From the NCBI GenBank assembly GCA_003525075.1, contig DQFO01000009.1, forward strand, positions 143,959-207,958: a stretch of 64,000 bases of DNA, written 5' to 3'. The translations under genes and the position numbers were made by a program. This document shows positions 7,892-16,745 of this stretch, piece after piece (position 1 is the stretch's first letter; each line of letters begins with the position of its first letter). The notes under the pieces are model-generated. The model did not search any database, was not told where the DNA came from, and worked only from the letters and a program-made list of their open reading frames with translations. Source of the DNA: Clostridiales bacterium (GTDB lineage: Bacteria > Bacillota > Clostridia > TANB77 > CAG-508).

Positions 7892-9370
7892 TTATAATAT
7901 AATGCAAATCAATCCGCCAGAACCTTCATTAACAATACGTTCCAATGTTTCTTGAAGTTTAAATTGAGCTTCTTCAGGCATTTTAGCAAGTTTTGCTTGT
8001 AGTCCCTCATTAACAAGTTCATGTAGGCTTTTACCAAAAATATTAGATTCCCAAATACTAGTTGGATCATTTTCAAAACCAGAAAGTAGATAATTAACAA
8101 GTTCTTCAGACTGTTTTTCAGAGCCAACAATAGGAGAAACCTCAGTCTCAATATTTGCACGAATCATATGAATTGATGGAGCAGTAGCACGAAGTTTAAC
8201 ACCAAAACGAGAACCTTGTTTAACCATTTCAGGTTCTTCAAGAACTAATTCATCAATAGAAGGTGTAACAATTCCATAGCCTTTAGTTTTAACTTCTTCT
8301 AATGCATAAGCAATTTTATCATATTTTTTCTTAGTACAAGATAAATCACTCATAATAGAGAATAATTCACCTTCATTTGTAATTTGAATATCAGTAATTT
8401 CAGATAAAACATTATAAAATAATTCATCTTTAAGAGTGATGTTAATACAAACTTTACCACTACCTAGCATTATATTATTAATAAATGTTTTTGAAATAAT
8501 ATCTGTTGAATCAATTGTAGAAACACAATTAGAAACATCTTTTAAAGCAGAAACATTTGTAAAAGCATTTTTTATTTGATCAAATAATTTAGCTTTAAGA
8601 GGATGAGAATATTCTAAGCCATCAATCCATTTTGGAAAACTAATTTTTATTTCATCAACAGGGAATTCATAAAGTAAACTAGCAAACATTGAGTTAATAT
8701 CATCAGCAGTTAAATCTTCACAACTAATTGGCATAACTTTTGTATTATATTTATCAGAAAGTTGAATAGCAAGTTCTCTTGTTTCAGGAGAAGAAGGGTT
8801 TAGAGAGTTTAATAATATAATAAATGGCTTATGTAATGCACGAAGCTCGCTAACAACTCTTTCTTCAGCTTTAACATAATCATCACGAGGAATATCTGTT
8901 ATAGAACCATCTGTTGTAATTAAAATTCCTATTGTAGAATGTTCTTCAATAACTTTTTTTGTTCCAATTTCAGCAGCAGTTTCAAAAGGAATTTCCTCAT
9001 CAGACCAAGGAGTTTTTACCATTCTTGGTAGATCATCTTCTAAATAACCAATAGCATTATCAACTAAATACCCAACACAATCAACAAGACGAGTTTTTAA
9101 TTTTAAATTTTTGTCAATCGTAATTTCAACAGCTTCATTAGGAACAAATTTAGGTTCAGTAGTCATAATAGTACGCCCACCAGCACTTTGTGGCAATTCA
9201 TCTTTAGCTCTTTCTTTTTTATATTCATTATCAATATTTGGAATAACCAGTAAATCCATAAATTTTTTTATGAAGGTAGATTTACCAGTTCTTACAGGAC
9301 CAACAACTCCGATATAAATATCTCCATCAGTTCGTTTAGCTATATCCTGATATAAGTCTACATTTTCCAT
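7892..9370 (-). CDS. spoIVA: Stage IV sporulation protein A (spore-coat ATPase)
   Basis: A 492-residue homologue of the ATP-driven polymer that forms the basement layer of the spore coat on the forespore surface. The Walker A motif is GPVRTGKST (residues 24-32), and the protein ends NEGSGGLICIIL, close to the conserved SpoIVA C-terminus needed for membrane localisation. Length equals the family norm. ATG follows AGGAGG. In known spore formers it is transcribed by sigma-E in the mother cell; no sigma-E promoter could be assigned confidently here. This gene alone argues strongly for an endospore former. Confidence 0.95.
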   Translation of the reverse strand: MENVDLYQDIAKRTDGDIYIGVVGPVRTGKSTFIKKFMDLLVIPNIDNEYKKERAKDELPQSAGGRTIMTTEPKFVPNEAVEITIDKNLKLKTRLVDCVGYLVDNAIGYLEDDLPRMVKTPWSDEEIPFETAAEIGTKKVIEEHSTIGILITTDGSITDIPRDDYVKAEERVVSELRALHKPFIILLNSLNPSSPETRELAIQLSDKYNTKVMPISCEDLTADDINSMFASLLYEFPVDEIKISFPKWIDGLEYSHPLKAKLFDQIKNAFTNVSALKDVSNCVSTIDSTDIISKTFINNIMLGSGKVCINITLKDELFYNVLSEITDIQITNEGELFSIMSDLSCTKKKYDKIAYALEEVKTKGYGIVTPSIDELVLEEPEMVKQGSRFGVKLRATAPSIHMIRANIETEVSPIVGSEKQSEELVNYLLSGFENDPTSIWESNIFGKSLHELVNEGLQAKLAKMPEEAQFKLQETLERIVNEGSGGLICIIL

Positions 9371-9464
9371 TAAAATACCTCCTATACATTTCTAAAATCT
9401 TTTGTCTAAGACAAACTAAACTTTTATTAATATATATGGTAATTATTAAGAAATATGATAAGTA

Positions 9465-9493
9465 TTGCAAAAAAAATATAAATATGATAGAAT
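9465..9493 (+). promoter_or_regulatory. Promoter for the UDP-sugar pyrophosphorylase operon
   Basis: TTGCAA (9465-9470), 17 bases, TAGAAT (9488-9493). Confidence 0.55.
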
Positions 9494-9557
9494 TGGGCTA
9501 TTGGAATACATATAATAAAATAAGAACATTAAGATGAAAAAAAAAGGAGAAAATGTT

Positions 9558-10808
9558 ATGGATAAAAGACAAGAAGCAGAAGAATTATTAAAAGAATATA
9601 AGCAAGAACATATAAACAAATTTATAGATGAAATAGGCGATGAAAAGGCAGAAGAATTGATTGAACAAATACATACAATCGATTTCCATCAAATAACAGA
9701 ATTATATAATAATACTAAGAAAACAATAGAATTTAAAGAAAGTAAAATAGAACCTTTAAAATATTTAGACAAAGCGAAACTTACATTTGAGCAAACACAA
9801 AGATTTGATGAATTAGGTAGTGATGTTGTAAAAAAAGGACAATATGCAGTTGTTACAATGGCAGGTGGTCAAGGAACAAGATTAGGACATAATGGACCAA
9901 AGGGAACATTCAAATTAGATGTATATGGAAAAGGAAAGTATTTATTTGAAATACTTGTTGACAATTTAAAAGAAGCAAATCAAAAATATGGAATAACAAT
10001 AAATTGGTATATAATGACAAGTAAAGAAAATAATTCAGCAACAGTTGAATTTCTTGAAAAAAATAATTATTTTGGATATGACAAAAATTTTGTTAAAATA
10101 TTTACTCAAAGTGAAATGCCATTAATAGATACAGAAGGAAAATTATTAATGGGAAAAGACTATAAAATACGTGAAGCATCTGATGGAAATGGTGGAACAT
10201 ATTCTTCATTAAGAAGAAGCGGATGTTTAGCAGATATGAAAGAAAAAGGTATAAAGTGGGTATTTATAGGATCTGTTGATAATGCTTTATTAAAAATGGT
10301 AGATGTAACATTATTAGGAATGGCAATAGATAAAGGTGTACAAATTGCTTCAAAATCAGTAGTAAAAGCAAATCCACATGAAAGAGTTGGAGTATTTTGC
10401 AAAATGAATGGACACCCAAAAGTAATTGAATATACAGAACTTCCAGAAAAGATGGCAGAAGAAGTTGATTCTGATGGAGAATTAAAATATGGAGAATCAC
10501 ATATAATGTGTAATTTATATACAATAGATGCGATTGAAAAAATTAGTAAAGAAACATTAATGTATCATAGTGCATTTAAGAAAAATGCATATATTGATGA
10601 AAATGGAAAAGAAATTATTCCAACAGAGCCAAATTCATATAAATTTGAATCATTTATTTTTGATGCATTTGAATTTTTTGATGATATTGCAATATTAAGA
10701 GGAAAAAGAGAAGATGATTTTGCACCAGTAAAAAATAAAGATGGTGTTGATAGTCCAAAAACAGCAAAAGAATTATATGAAAAATATTGGAATAAAATGA
10801 AAAAATAA
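9558..10808 (+). CDS. UDPGP-family UDP-sugar (UDP-GlcNAc) pyrophosphorylase
   Basis: A 416-residue uridylyltransferase of the eukaryotic-type UDPGP/UAP1 family rather than the GalU or GlmU type. The nucleotide loop is MAGGQGTRLGHNGPKGT (about residues 98-114), with later motifs GNGGTYSSL and IGSVDNALLK. It likely makes UDP-GlcNAc or UDP-Glc/Gal from UTP and the sugar 1-phosphate in the cytosol; specificity cannot be settled by eye. ATG 9558 has AAGGAG eight bases upstream; the ATG at 9534 lacks an SD. It precedes a hexapeptide-repeat protein by 40 bases. Confidence 0.8.
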   Translation: MDKRQEAEELLKEYKQEHINKFIDEIGDEKAEELIEQIHTIDFHQITELYNNTKKTIEFKESKIEPLKYLDKAKLTFEQTQRFDELGSDVVKKGQYAVVTMAGGQGTRLGHNGPKGTFKLDVYGKGKYLFEILVDNLKEANQKYGITINWYIMTSKENNSATVEFLEKNNYFGYDKNFVKIFTQSEMPLIDTEGKLLMGKDYKIREASDGNGGTYSSLRRSGCLADMKEKGIKWVFIGSVDNALLKMVDVTLLGMAIDKGVQIASKSVVKANPHERVGVFCKMNGHPKVIEYTELPEKMAEEVDSDGELKYGESHIMCNLYTIDAIEKISKETLMYHSAFKKNAYIDENGKEIIPTEPNSYKFESFIFDAFEFFDDIAILRGKREDDFAPVKNKDGVDSPKTAKELYEKYWNKMKK

Positions 10809-10848
10809 TTGAGTTGAAAAGGTTATTTTTAAAGGAGATAATTTAAGA

Positions 10849-11514
10849 ATGGAAGAATGTAAAATAAAAAATATGTATGATTTGAATCATACAATAGCAA
10901 AAGAATTATTAGAAAAACATGAATATCCATGGGAAGTATTACCTGAAATTAGTGACTTTATAATAGAACTAGGAAATAAATTAGACAAGGAAATTTATGA
11001 ATTAAAAGGTGAAAATATATGGATTGCAAAATCTGCAATAATATATCCATCAGCATATATAAAAGGGCCTGCAATTATTGGAGAAAATGCAGAAGTAAGA
11101 CATTGTGCTTTTATTAGAGGAAAAGCTATAGTAGGTAATAATGCAGTTGTTGGAAATTCTACAGAATTAAAAAATGTTATATTATTCGATAATGTTCAAG
11201 TTCCACATTATAATTATGTTGGAGACTCAATTTTGGGATATAAATCACATATGGGAGCAGGTTCAATAACTTCAAATGTAAAATCTGATAAAAAACTTGT
11301 TGTTATAAAAAATAAGGAAGAAAAAATTGAAACAGGTTTGAAAAAAATTGGTGCAATGCTTGGAGATGAGGTTGAAATTGGTTGTGGAAGCGTTTTAAAT
11401 CCAGGAACAATTATTGGTTCACATACTAATATATATCCACTTTCATCTGTAAGAGGTGTAATTAAAGCAAATTCAATTTATAAAAATCAAAATGAAATAG
11501 TTGATAAAAAATAA
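10849..11514 (+). CDS. Left-handed beta-helix (GlmU-C-like) transferase
   Basis: A 221-residue protein with hexapeptide repeats across about residues 65-140 (IWIAKSAIIYPSAYI, AIIGENAEV, AIVGNNAVVGN) and again at 175-205 (VEIGCGSVLNPGTIIG). This is the fold of the acetyltransferase half of GlmU and of other sugar acyltransferases. Paired with the upstream UDPGP enzyme it could supply an acetyl-transfer or scaffold role in amino-sugar nucleotide synthesis. The proteins are separate polypeptides, unlike fused GlmU. SD is AAAGGAG. Confidence 0.7.
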   Translation: MEECKIKNMYDLNHTIAKELLEKHEYPWEVLPEISDFIIELGNKLDKEIYELKGENIWIAKSAIIYPSAYIKGPAIIGENAEVRHCAFIRGKAIVGNNAVVGNSTELKNVILFDNVQVPHYNYVGDSILGYKSHMGAGSITSNVKSDKKLVVIKNKEEKIETGLKKIGAMLGDEVEIGCGSVLNPGTIIGSHTNIYPLSSVRGVIKANSIYKNQNEIVDKK

Positions 11515-11541
11515 GTAGAGATTGTTCTCTACTTATTTTAT
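11513..11541. terminator. Bidirectional terminator between the GlmU-C-like gene and mutS2
   Basis: AAGTAGAGA (11513-11521) pairs with TCTCTACTT (11526-11534) around TTGT, then a T-rich run. The stem overlaps the end of mutS2 at 11533. Confidence 0.8.
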
Positions 11542-13887
11542 TTTTAAAGTTACTATTGTAACACCCATTTCACCTTCACCAAATGTTCCCATTCTGTAAG
11601 AATCAACATATTTATTTGTTTTTAAATATTTATGAATACCATTTCTTAATGCTCCAGTACCTTTTCCATGAACGATACGAACAGGAGAAAGTTTTGCCAT
11701 AAAACAATCATCTAAATATTTATCAACAAGAGGAACAGCTTCATCAACTGTTAAACCAAGTAAGTTAATCTCAGGACTTACAGATTGTGATTTTAAATTA
11801 TTTCTACCAGTGTATGAATAATTATTTGTATTTTTAGATGAAGAAACTTTTTCTTGTAAATATTTAATATCAACTTTAAGCTTCATTGCACCTATTTGAA
11901 CTTGTACTTTATCATCTTTAGAAATATTTGACATTACAATTCCATCAGAATTATAATTTGTAACATATACATTTAATCCAGGTTTTATTAAATCTCTTTG
12001 AATAGGATGTTTAACTTCAATTTCTTTTTTATCAATTTTTGTATTAGAAATTTTTTCATTTAGTTCATTTCTTAATTTATTTGCTTGTGATGCAGATTTG
12101 CTAGAGTTTATATCTTTTATAATAGAATCAGCAGTTTCTTTTGCATCTAATAATATTTGTTTTGCTTCTAATTTTGCATTTGCAATTAATTCTTTTTCTT
12201 TATTAATAACATCAGTATTTTGATGTTTTAAAGATTCTTTTAATTCTTTAGCTTCTTGTAAAGCTTGAGAAGTAAGTTCTTTTTCTTTTTCAATTTCTGA
12301 TTTTGAATCATAAATATTTTTTAGTAAATCTTCTAAATTAATAGTTTCTTTATCAATCATAGAAGAAGCTCTGTTTATAATTTTTTCGTCTAAACCTAAT
12401 TTTCTACTAATAGCAAAAGCATTACTTTTTCCAGGAATACCAACTAATAATTTATAAGTAGGGCGAAGGTTTTCTATATCAAATTCAACACTTGCATTTT
12501 TGAAATTAGGTGTAACTAAAGCATATTTTTTTAATTCTTGATAATGTGATGTTGAAACAACAATTGCACCTAATTCAGAAAAATATTGTAAAATACTTAT
12601 TGCTAAGTTTGCACCTTCTAATGGGTCTGTACCAGAGCCTAATTCATCAACCAAAATCAAACTATTTTCTGTTGCTTGTGAGGTTATTTTTACTATATTA
12701 CTCATGTGTGATGAGAAAGTACTTAAAGATTCACTAATACTTTGTTCATCTCCAATATCTGCAAATATTTGATCAAATACATAAATACTTGAATGTTCAT
12801 CAGCTGGGATATTTAATCCACTACAAGCCATTGCAGATAAAAGACCAATTGTTTTTAAAGTAACTGTTTTTCCACCAGTGTTAGGACCTGTTATAATTAA
12901 AACATTAAAATCTTTTCCTAATTCTATTGAAGATGGAACCACCTTTTCTTGGTCGATTAATGGATGACGAGCATTTATTAAATTTATTTGTTTTTGCTTA
13001 TTAATTTCAGGAGTAGAACAATTTAAATCGATAGAATAACGAGCTTTTCCAAAAATAAAATCTAATTTTCCAATAAGTTCAGCATTATTTTGCAATTCTT
13101 TCGTATATGGAAAAAGTAATCCACTTAGATTTTGTAAAATTCTTTCAATTTCTTGTTCTTCCTCAATGTGAAGATTTGAAAGTTCATTATTTAAATCAAA
13201 TACAACAAGTGGTTCTATAAATACTGTTGAGCCACTACTTGATACATCATGAACAAATCCTTTTATAGAAGAACGATATTCCTCTTTTACAGGGATTACA
13301 TATCTACCACTACGAATTGTAACAAGATTTTCTCTCATATATTTTGAATATGTTGAAGAGTGTAGAATAACATTTAGTTTTGCTCTAATATCTTGCTCAA
13401 TTCTTCTTTCTTTTCTTCTGATGTCTTGTAGCTTAGCTGATGCTGTATCTGCTATATTATCTTCATCTATAATTGATCTTGCAAATGTTGAAACTATACT
13501 TTGATTTACATATAAATCATTAAAATAAGGTTCTAATGCAGAAAAATCTGATGTTGATAAAAAATCCTTTGAAAAATATTCTTTTAAATCTTCAGCCATT
13601 TGTAAAATATTTTGTAATTCAATCAATGCTTTAATGCTTAAAGAACCACAACCATCTAATGTTTTTAAATAAATAGTAATATCAGCTATTTCGCCAATTG
13701 GTGGAGTACTGTTTCTTTGAATTAATACAACACCTTGACTTGTTTCTTTTAAGCTTTTTTGCACTTCTTGTACATCTTGTGATGGACGTAAATTAAAAGC
13801 ATATTTTTTTCCTAAATATGTTTTGCAAAAATGTGCTATTTTTTCTAATATTTTATCATATTCTAGTTTCTTTAAATTGTTGTTCAT
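11533..13887 (-). CDS. mutS2: Endonuclease MutS2
   Basis: A 784-residue MutS2. It has no N-terminal mismatch-recognition domain. The core and clamp are followed by the ATPase Walker A GPNTGGKTVTLK (about residue 333) and Walker B ILVDELGSGTDP. A long coiled-coil region (about 510-610) follows, then a C-terminal Smr domain with VRIVHGKGTGALR. Known roles are suppression of recombination and splitting of collided ribosomes. Length matches the family. SD is AAGAGGA. Confidence 0.95.
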   Translation of the reverse strand: MNNNLKKLEYDKILEKIAHFCKTYLGKKYAFNLRPSQDVQEVQKSLKETSQGVVLIQRNSTPPIGEIADITIYLKTLDGCGSLSIKALIELQNILQMAEDLKEYFSKDFLSTSDFSALEPYFNDLYVNQSIVSTFARSIIDEDNIADTASAKLQDIRRKERRIEQDIRAKLNVILHSSTYSKYMRENLVTIRSGRYVIPVKEEYRSSIKGFVHDVSSSGSTVFIEPLVVFDLNNELSNLHIEEEQEIERILQNLSGLLFPYTKELQNNAELIGKLDFIFGKARYSIDLNCSTPEINKQKQINLINARHPLIDQEKVVPSSIELGKDFNVLIITGPNTGGKTVTLKTIGLLSAMACSGLNIPADEHSSIYVFDQIFADIGDEQSISESLSTFSSHMSNIVKITSQATENSLILVDELGSGTDPLEGANLAISILQYFSELGAIVVSTSHYQELKKYALVTPNFKNASVEFDIENLRPTYKLLVGIPGKSNAFAISRKLGLDEKIINRASSMIDKETINLEDLLKNIYDSKSEIEKEKELTSQALQEAKELKESLKHQNTDVINKEKELIANAKLEAKQILLDAKETADSIIKDINSSKSASQANKLRNELNEKISNTKIDKKEIEVKHPIQRDLIKPGLNVYVTNYNSDGIVMSNISKDDKVQVQIGAMKLKVDIKYLQEKVSSSKNTNNYSYTGRNNLKSQSVSPEINLLGLTVDEAVPLVDKYLDDCFMAKLSPVRIVHGKGTGALRNGIHKYLKTNKYVDSYRMGTFGEGEMGVTIVTLKIK

Positions 13888-13923
13888 TTCTACCTAAATC
13901 CTCTTTTCAAATTCAATATATTT

Positions 13924-13952
13924 ATTATGCCACAAATGGTAAGAAAATTCAA
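13924..13952 (-). promoter_or_regulatory. Candidate mutS2 promoter
   Basis: On the minus strand TTGAAT (13947-13952), 17 bases, CATAAT (13924-13929). Confidence 0.5.
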
Positions 13953-13960
13953 GGAATATT

Positions 13961-14830
13961 GTGATTTTATTTATCATAAAATCAATTGAGGTGATTGCAA
14001 TAAAAACATATTATATAGAAAAAATGGATAAGCACAAAATAATAGGCAGAAAAATACAATTTGAAAATGATAATATTAAAATATACATGGATTTAAAAAA
14101 AGGAAAAAATACACGAAAATTAGTAAAAAGATTATTATTAAATGAAACAAATAACGTTGTGATTGATAAAGAACTTATAACATGTGAAAAATTGATAAAT
14201 TTATTAAGAGCAAATGACATAAAAATATTTGATGGAAAATGGCTTGAAAAGTATTTAATTTTAGATATTTTAGAATATATTATAAATAAAAAACAGATAA
14301 TAAAAGCTGAAACAGAAATTGCAATAACTGCAAATGAAATTACAGATTTATTAATTGAAATGATAAAAATATTATCAAAACAATATAAAAAATTAACTAT
14401 TGTTACAAATCATATAGAAAAATTAAGAAAAATAGAAAAAGAAATCAAAGAAAAAGAAGGCATATTAATAATTTTATCAAATAATAAAAATAAAAGCCTT
14501 TTGAAATCACAAGTTATTATAAATATGGATTTTAATCAAGAATTAATTAATCAATATAAAATATATGAAGAAGCAATTATAATAAATGCAGAAGAAAACA
14601 TAAAAATAGAGGCAATTCGTTTTAATGGTATTGTTATAAATGACTATGAGATTGAAATTGGAAGAAAAGAATTTATATGGAGAGATGGAATCGAAAAATA
14701 TAGACAAAGAGATTTGATAGAAGCAGAGTTATATGTTAGGGATACATATAAAAATATAAGAAAAAAAATACAAAAAAATAATATTAAGATAAAAGAATTA
14801 TATGGTATAAATGGAATTGTAAAAATATAG
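13961..14830 (+). CDS. Unknown protein divergent from mutS2
   Basis: Not recognised; up to 289 residues, Ile/Lys/Glu-rich, with no membrane segment after the N-terminus. The centre (about residues 135-180) alternates hydrophobic strands and helices (KLTIVTNHIEKLRKI, GILIILSNN), suggesting a Rossmann-like domain, but no motif identifies an activity. The start is uncertain. GTG 13961 has AAGGA five bases upstream. A better SD, GAGGTGAT, lies at 13988-13995, which would point to a non-standard ATA start near 14000; the next ATG is at 14024. Codon use matches the core genes. Confidence 0.6.
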   Translation: MILFIIKSIEVIAIKTYYIEKMDKHKIIGRKIQFENDNIKIYMDLKKGKNTRKLVKRLLLNETNNVVIDKELITCEKLINLLRANDIKIFDGKWLEKYLILDILEYIINKKQIIKAETEIAITANEITDLLIEMIKILSKQYKKLTIVTNHIEKLRKIEKEIKEKEGILIILSNNKNKSLLKSQVIINMDFNQELINQYKIYEEAIIINAEENIKIEAIRFNGIVINDYEIEIGRKEFIWRDGIEKYRQRDLIEAELYVRDTYKNIRKKIQKNNIKIKELYGINGIVKI

Positions 14831-14831
14831 A

Positions 14832-14860
14832 TTGACATAATTTTGATTGAGAGATATAAT
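14832..14860 (+). promoter_or_regulatory. Consensus promoter of the DHH phosphoesterase gene
   Basis: TTGACA (14832-14837), 17-base spacer, TATAAT (14855-14860). Confidence 0.85.
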
Positions 14861-14899
14861 ACTAATATTGAAATTTTTTAACTATAGGAGGTATTGGTT

Positions 14900-15847
14900 A
14901 TGGTAACAATTGGTGCAAATCAAAATCTGGAAAAAATTAAAGAGGAAGTTCTGGCATTTGCAGAAAGGATGAAAGATCGGGAACTGGTAATATTAGGACA
15001 TGATAATATTGATGTTGATGCAGTATTATCAGGAATACTTCTTTCTAAACTTTTTAACTATCTTAAAATCAAAAATCATTTTTATATTTTGGAATCTGTA
15101 AAAGAAGGTGAAACATACAATATTGTAAAAGGATTATTTGGAATTGATATGAAACAGTTCGAAAAAATCGGAGAGAATGAAAAGAGACTTTTGTTTTTGG
15201 AAGATCACTTCGAAACTGTACATGCAGGTAAAATTATTGGGTGTATTGATCATCATCCGACTAGTAGAGAAGTTAAATATGACTTTATGTATAAAAGAAA
15301 TTCTTGTGCAGCAGCATATTTGATTTATGAAATTATGCAATTAGTTGGATATAAACCTAGTGCTGAAGAAGCAAAGATGATTATTGTTTCTATGATGGTT
15401 GATACGACATCTTTTAAGAGCTCTAAAACTATCATGGAAGAAGTTGAAGTGGCAAAAAAATTGGCATATGAGTATGAATTGGATTATGATTATCTGATTA
15501 AATATTGTTTGTGTTTAACTCCAATTGACAAAATGACTGTTGAGGAGATTATTACAAATGGTCAAAAATATTATGATTATTATGGGTATAAAGTAAGTTC
15601 TGCATATTTGCAACTTTATGAAAAGCCCAGTGATAGTATTGTGAACGATGTTTGGATTAAGGCATTAAGAGAAAAAATTAAGGAATGCCATTTAGAAATG
15701 TATGTATTTATTATTTTTGAGATGGAGAAAGATAAAACATATGAAATTCGTGTTACAGAAAATGGTGTAAAAAAATTTGAGTATCCTAAAATCTTGTCGA
15801 GAGGAAAAGATATTATGCCTGTTGTAGAAAAAGTTTTTGCAAACTAA
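14900..15847 (+). CDS. Family II inorganic pyrophosphatase-like DHH protein
   Basis: A 316-residue DHH/DHHA2 phosphoesterase. Metal-binding motifs read GHDNIDVDA (residues 33-41) and IDHHP (116-120). MMVDTTSFKSS aligns with the SDTLxFKSP motif of PpaC-type manganese pyrophosphatases. The final motif is LSRGKDIMP where PpaC has SRKKQxxP, so a substrate-binding lysine is replaced by glycine. The fold assignment is firm; whether it hydrolyses pyrophosphate or another phosphoanhydride is open. ATG 14900 follows AGGAGGT; the TTG at 14894 is too close to that SD. It is a single-gene unit with its own promoter and terminator. Confidence 0.75.
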   Translation: MVTIGANQNLEKIKEEVLAFAERMKDRELVILGHDNIDVDAVLSGILLSKLFNYLKIKNHFYILESVKEGETYNIVKGLFGIDMKQFEKIGENEKRLLFLEDHFETVHAGKIIGCIDHHPTSREVKYDFMYKRNSCAAAYLIYEIMQLVGYKPSAEEAKMIIVSMMVDTTSFKSSKTIMEEVEVAKKLAYEYELDYDYLIKYCLCLTPIDKMTVEEIITNGQKYYDYYGYKVSSAYLQLYEKPSDSIVNDVWIKALREKIKECHLEMYVFIIFEMEKDKTYEIRVTENGVKKFEYPKILSRGKDIMPVVEKVFAN

Positions 15848-15868
15848 AAAGAACAGAAAGTAGAAAGT

Positions 15869-15918
15869 CCTCTAGTACAAAATCTAATTAATGAGAGTTT
15901 GTACTAGGGGCACTTTTT
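15869..15918. terminator. Terminator between the DHH and DUF6774-like genes
   Basis: CCTCTAGTACAAA (15869-15881) pairs with TTTGTACTAGGGG (15898-15910), then CACTTTTTG. It also lies at the 3' end of the convergent small gene. Confidence 0.8.
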
Positions 15919-16071
15919 GTCTAGTAAATCTTTATTAGCTAATATTGTTGCTAGAGAATCACCTAATTGAGTAAAAACAGCTGCTAAAACAGCCAATTCT
16001 TCATTATCATAACTATTAGAAATTAAACAAGATAAAAAAGATACTAAAGTAACTAGTTCACATGAATTCAT
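15904..16071 (-). CDS. DUF6774-like small protein
   Basis: A 55-residue protein beginning MNSCELVTLVSFLSCLI and containing ELAVLAAVFTQLGDSLATIL. This resembles the short DUF6774 family of Clostridia, whose function is unknown. A helical, mildly hydrophobic middle part and two Cys near the N-terminus are the only visible features. ATG 16071 is preceded by CAGGAGA; the longer upstream frame has no SD and is ignored. It lies divergent from the rimP operon and convergent with the DHH gene. Confidence 0.65.
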   Translation of the reverse strand: MNSCELVTLVSFLSCLISNSYDNEELAVLAAVFTQLGDSLATILANKDLLDKKCP

Positions 16072-16143
16072 AATATTCTCCTGAAATAGTGTATGTGAAA
16101 TATGTAAAAATGTTATTATGTAGTAAAAAATTTCGCAAAACTC

Positions 16144-16172
16144 TTGCATTATTTGGAAAAATAGGGTATAAT
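16144..16172 (+). promoter_or_regulatory. Promoter of the rimP-nusA-infB operon
   Basis: TTGCAT (16144-16149), 17 bases, TATAAT (16167-16172). Confidence 0.7.
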
Positions 16173-16197
16173 AATAAAGTACTAAAAAGAACGGAGA

Positions 16198-16220
16198 AGA
16201 GTAGGAACAAATCCTACTCT
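16198..16220 (+). other. Leader hairpin of the rimP operon
   Basis: AGAGTAGGA pairs perfectly with TCCTACTCT around ACAAA, about 25 bases after the -10 box. The following TTTACTTG is a weak T-run, so it could be a 5' stabilising stem or a weak attenuator. Confidence 0.5.
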
Positions 16221-16262
16221 TTACTTGTACCAAAAGTTCATAAATAAAAAAAGGAGGAGCTT

Positions 16263-16718
16263 ATGGCAAAAATAGAAGAAAAAGTCGAGCAACTAGTAAA
16301 AGATCCAATCGAAAAATTAGGATATAGCTTATATGATGTAGAATATGTAAAAGAAGGACCAGAATATTATTTAAGAATATATATAGATAAAGAATCAGGA
16401 ATAGACTTAAATGATTGTGAAAAAGTAAGTAATGAGATAAATGAAATATTAGATAAAGCAGATTACATAAAAGAACAATACTATTTAGAAGTATCATCAC
16501 CAGGAATAGAAAGAAAATTAAGAAAAGATAAACACTTAGAACAAAACATTTCAAAAAATGTAGAAATAAAATTATTTAAGAAAGATAACAATGGAAAAAA
16601 AGAATATACAGGAAAACTAAAAGCATTTAATCAAGAAGAAATAATAATAGAAACAGATAAAGAAATTGCAATAGAAAGAAAAAATATAGCACAAATAAAA
16701 ACAATATATGAATGGTAA
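16263..16718 (+). CDS. rimP: Ribosome maturation factor RimP
   Basis: A 151-residue RimP, needed for 30S subunit maturation. Typical segments are LGYSLYDVEYVKEGPEYYLRIYID and the centre YYLEVSSPGIERKL. Length fits the family. It is first in the conserved nusA operon, with SD AAGGAGGAG seven bases before ATG. Confidence 0.95.
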   Translation: MAKIEEKVEQLVKDPIEKLGYSLYDVEYVKEGPEYYLRIYIDKESGIDLNDCEKVSNEINEILDKADYIKEQYYLEVSSPGIERKLRKDKHLEQNISKNVEIKLFKKDNNGKKEYTGKLKAFNQEEIIIETDKEIAIERKNIAQIKTIYEW

Positions 16719-16745
16719 ATAAAAAGGAAAGGATGATAAAGAAAA

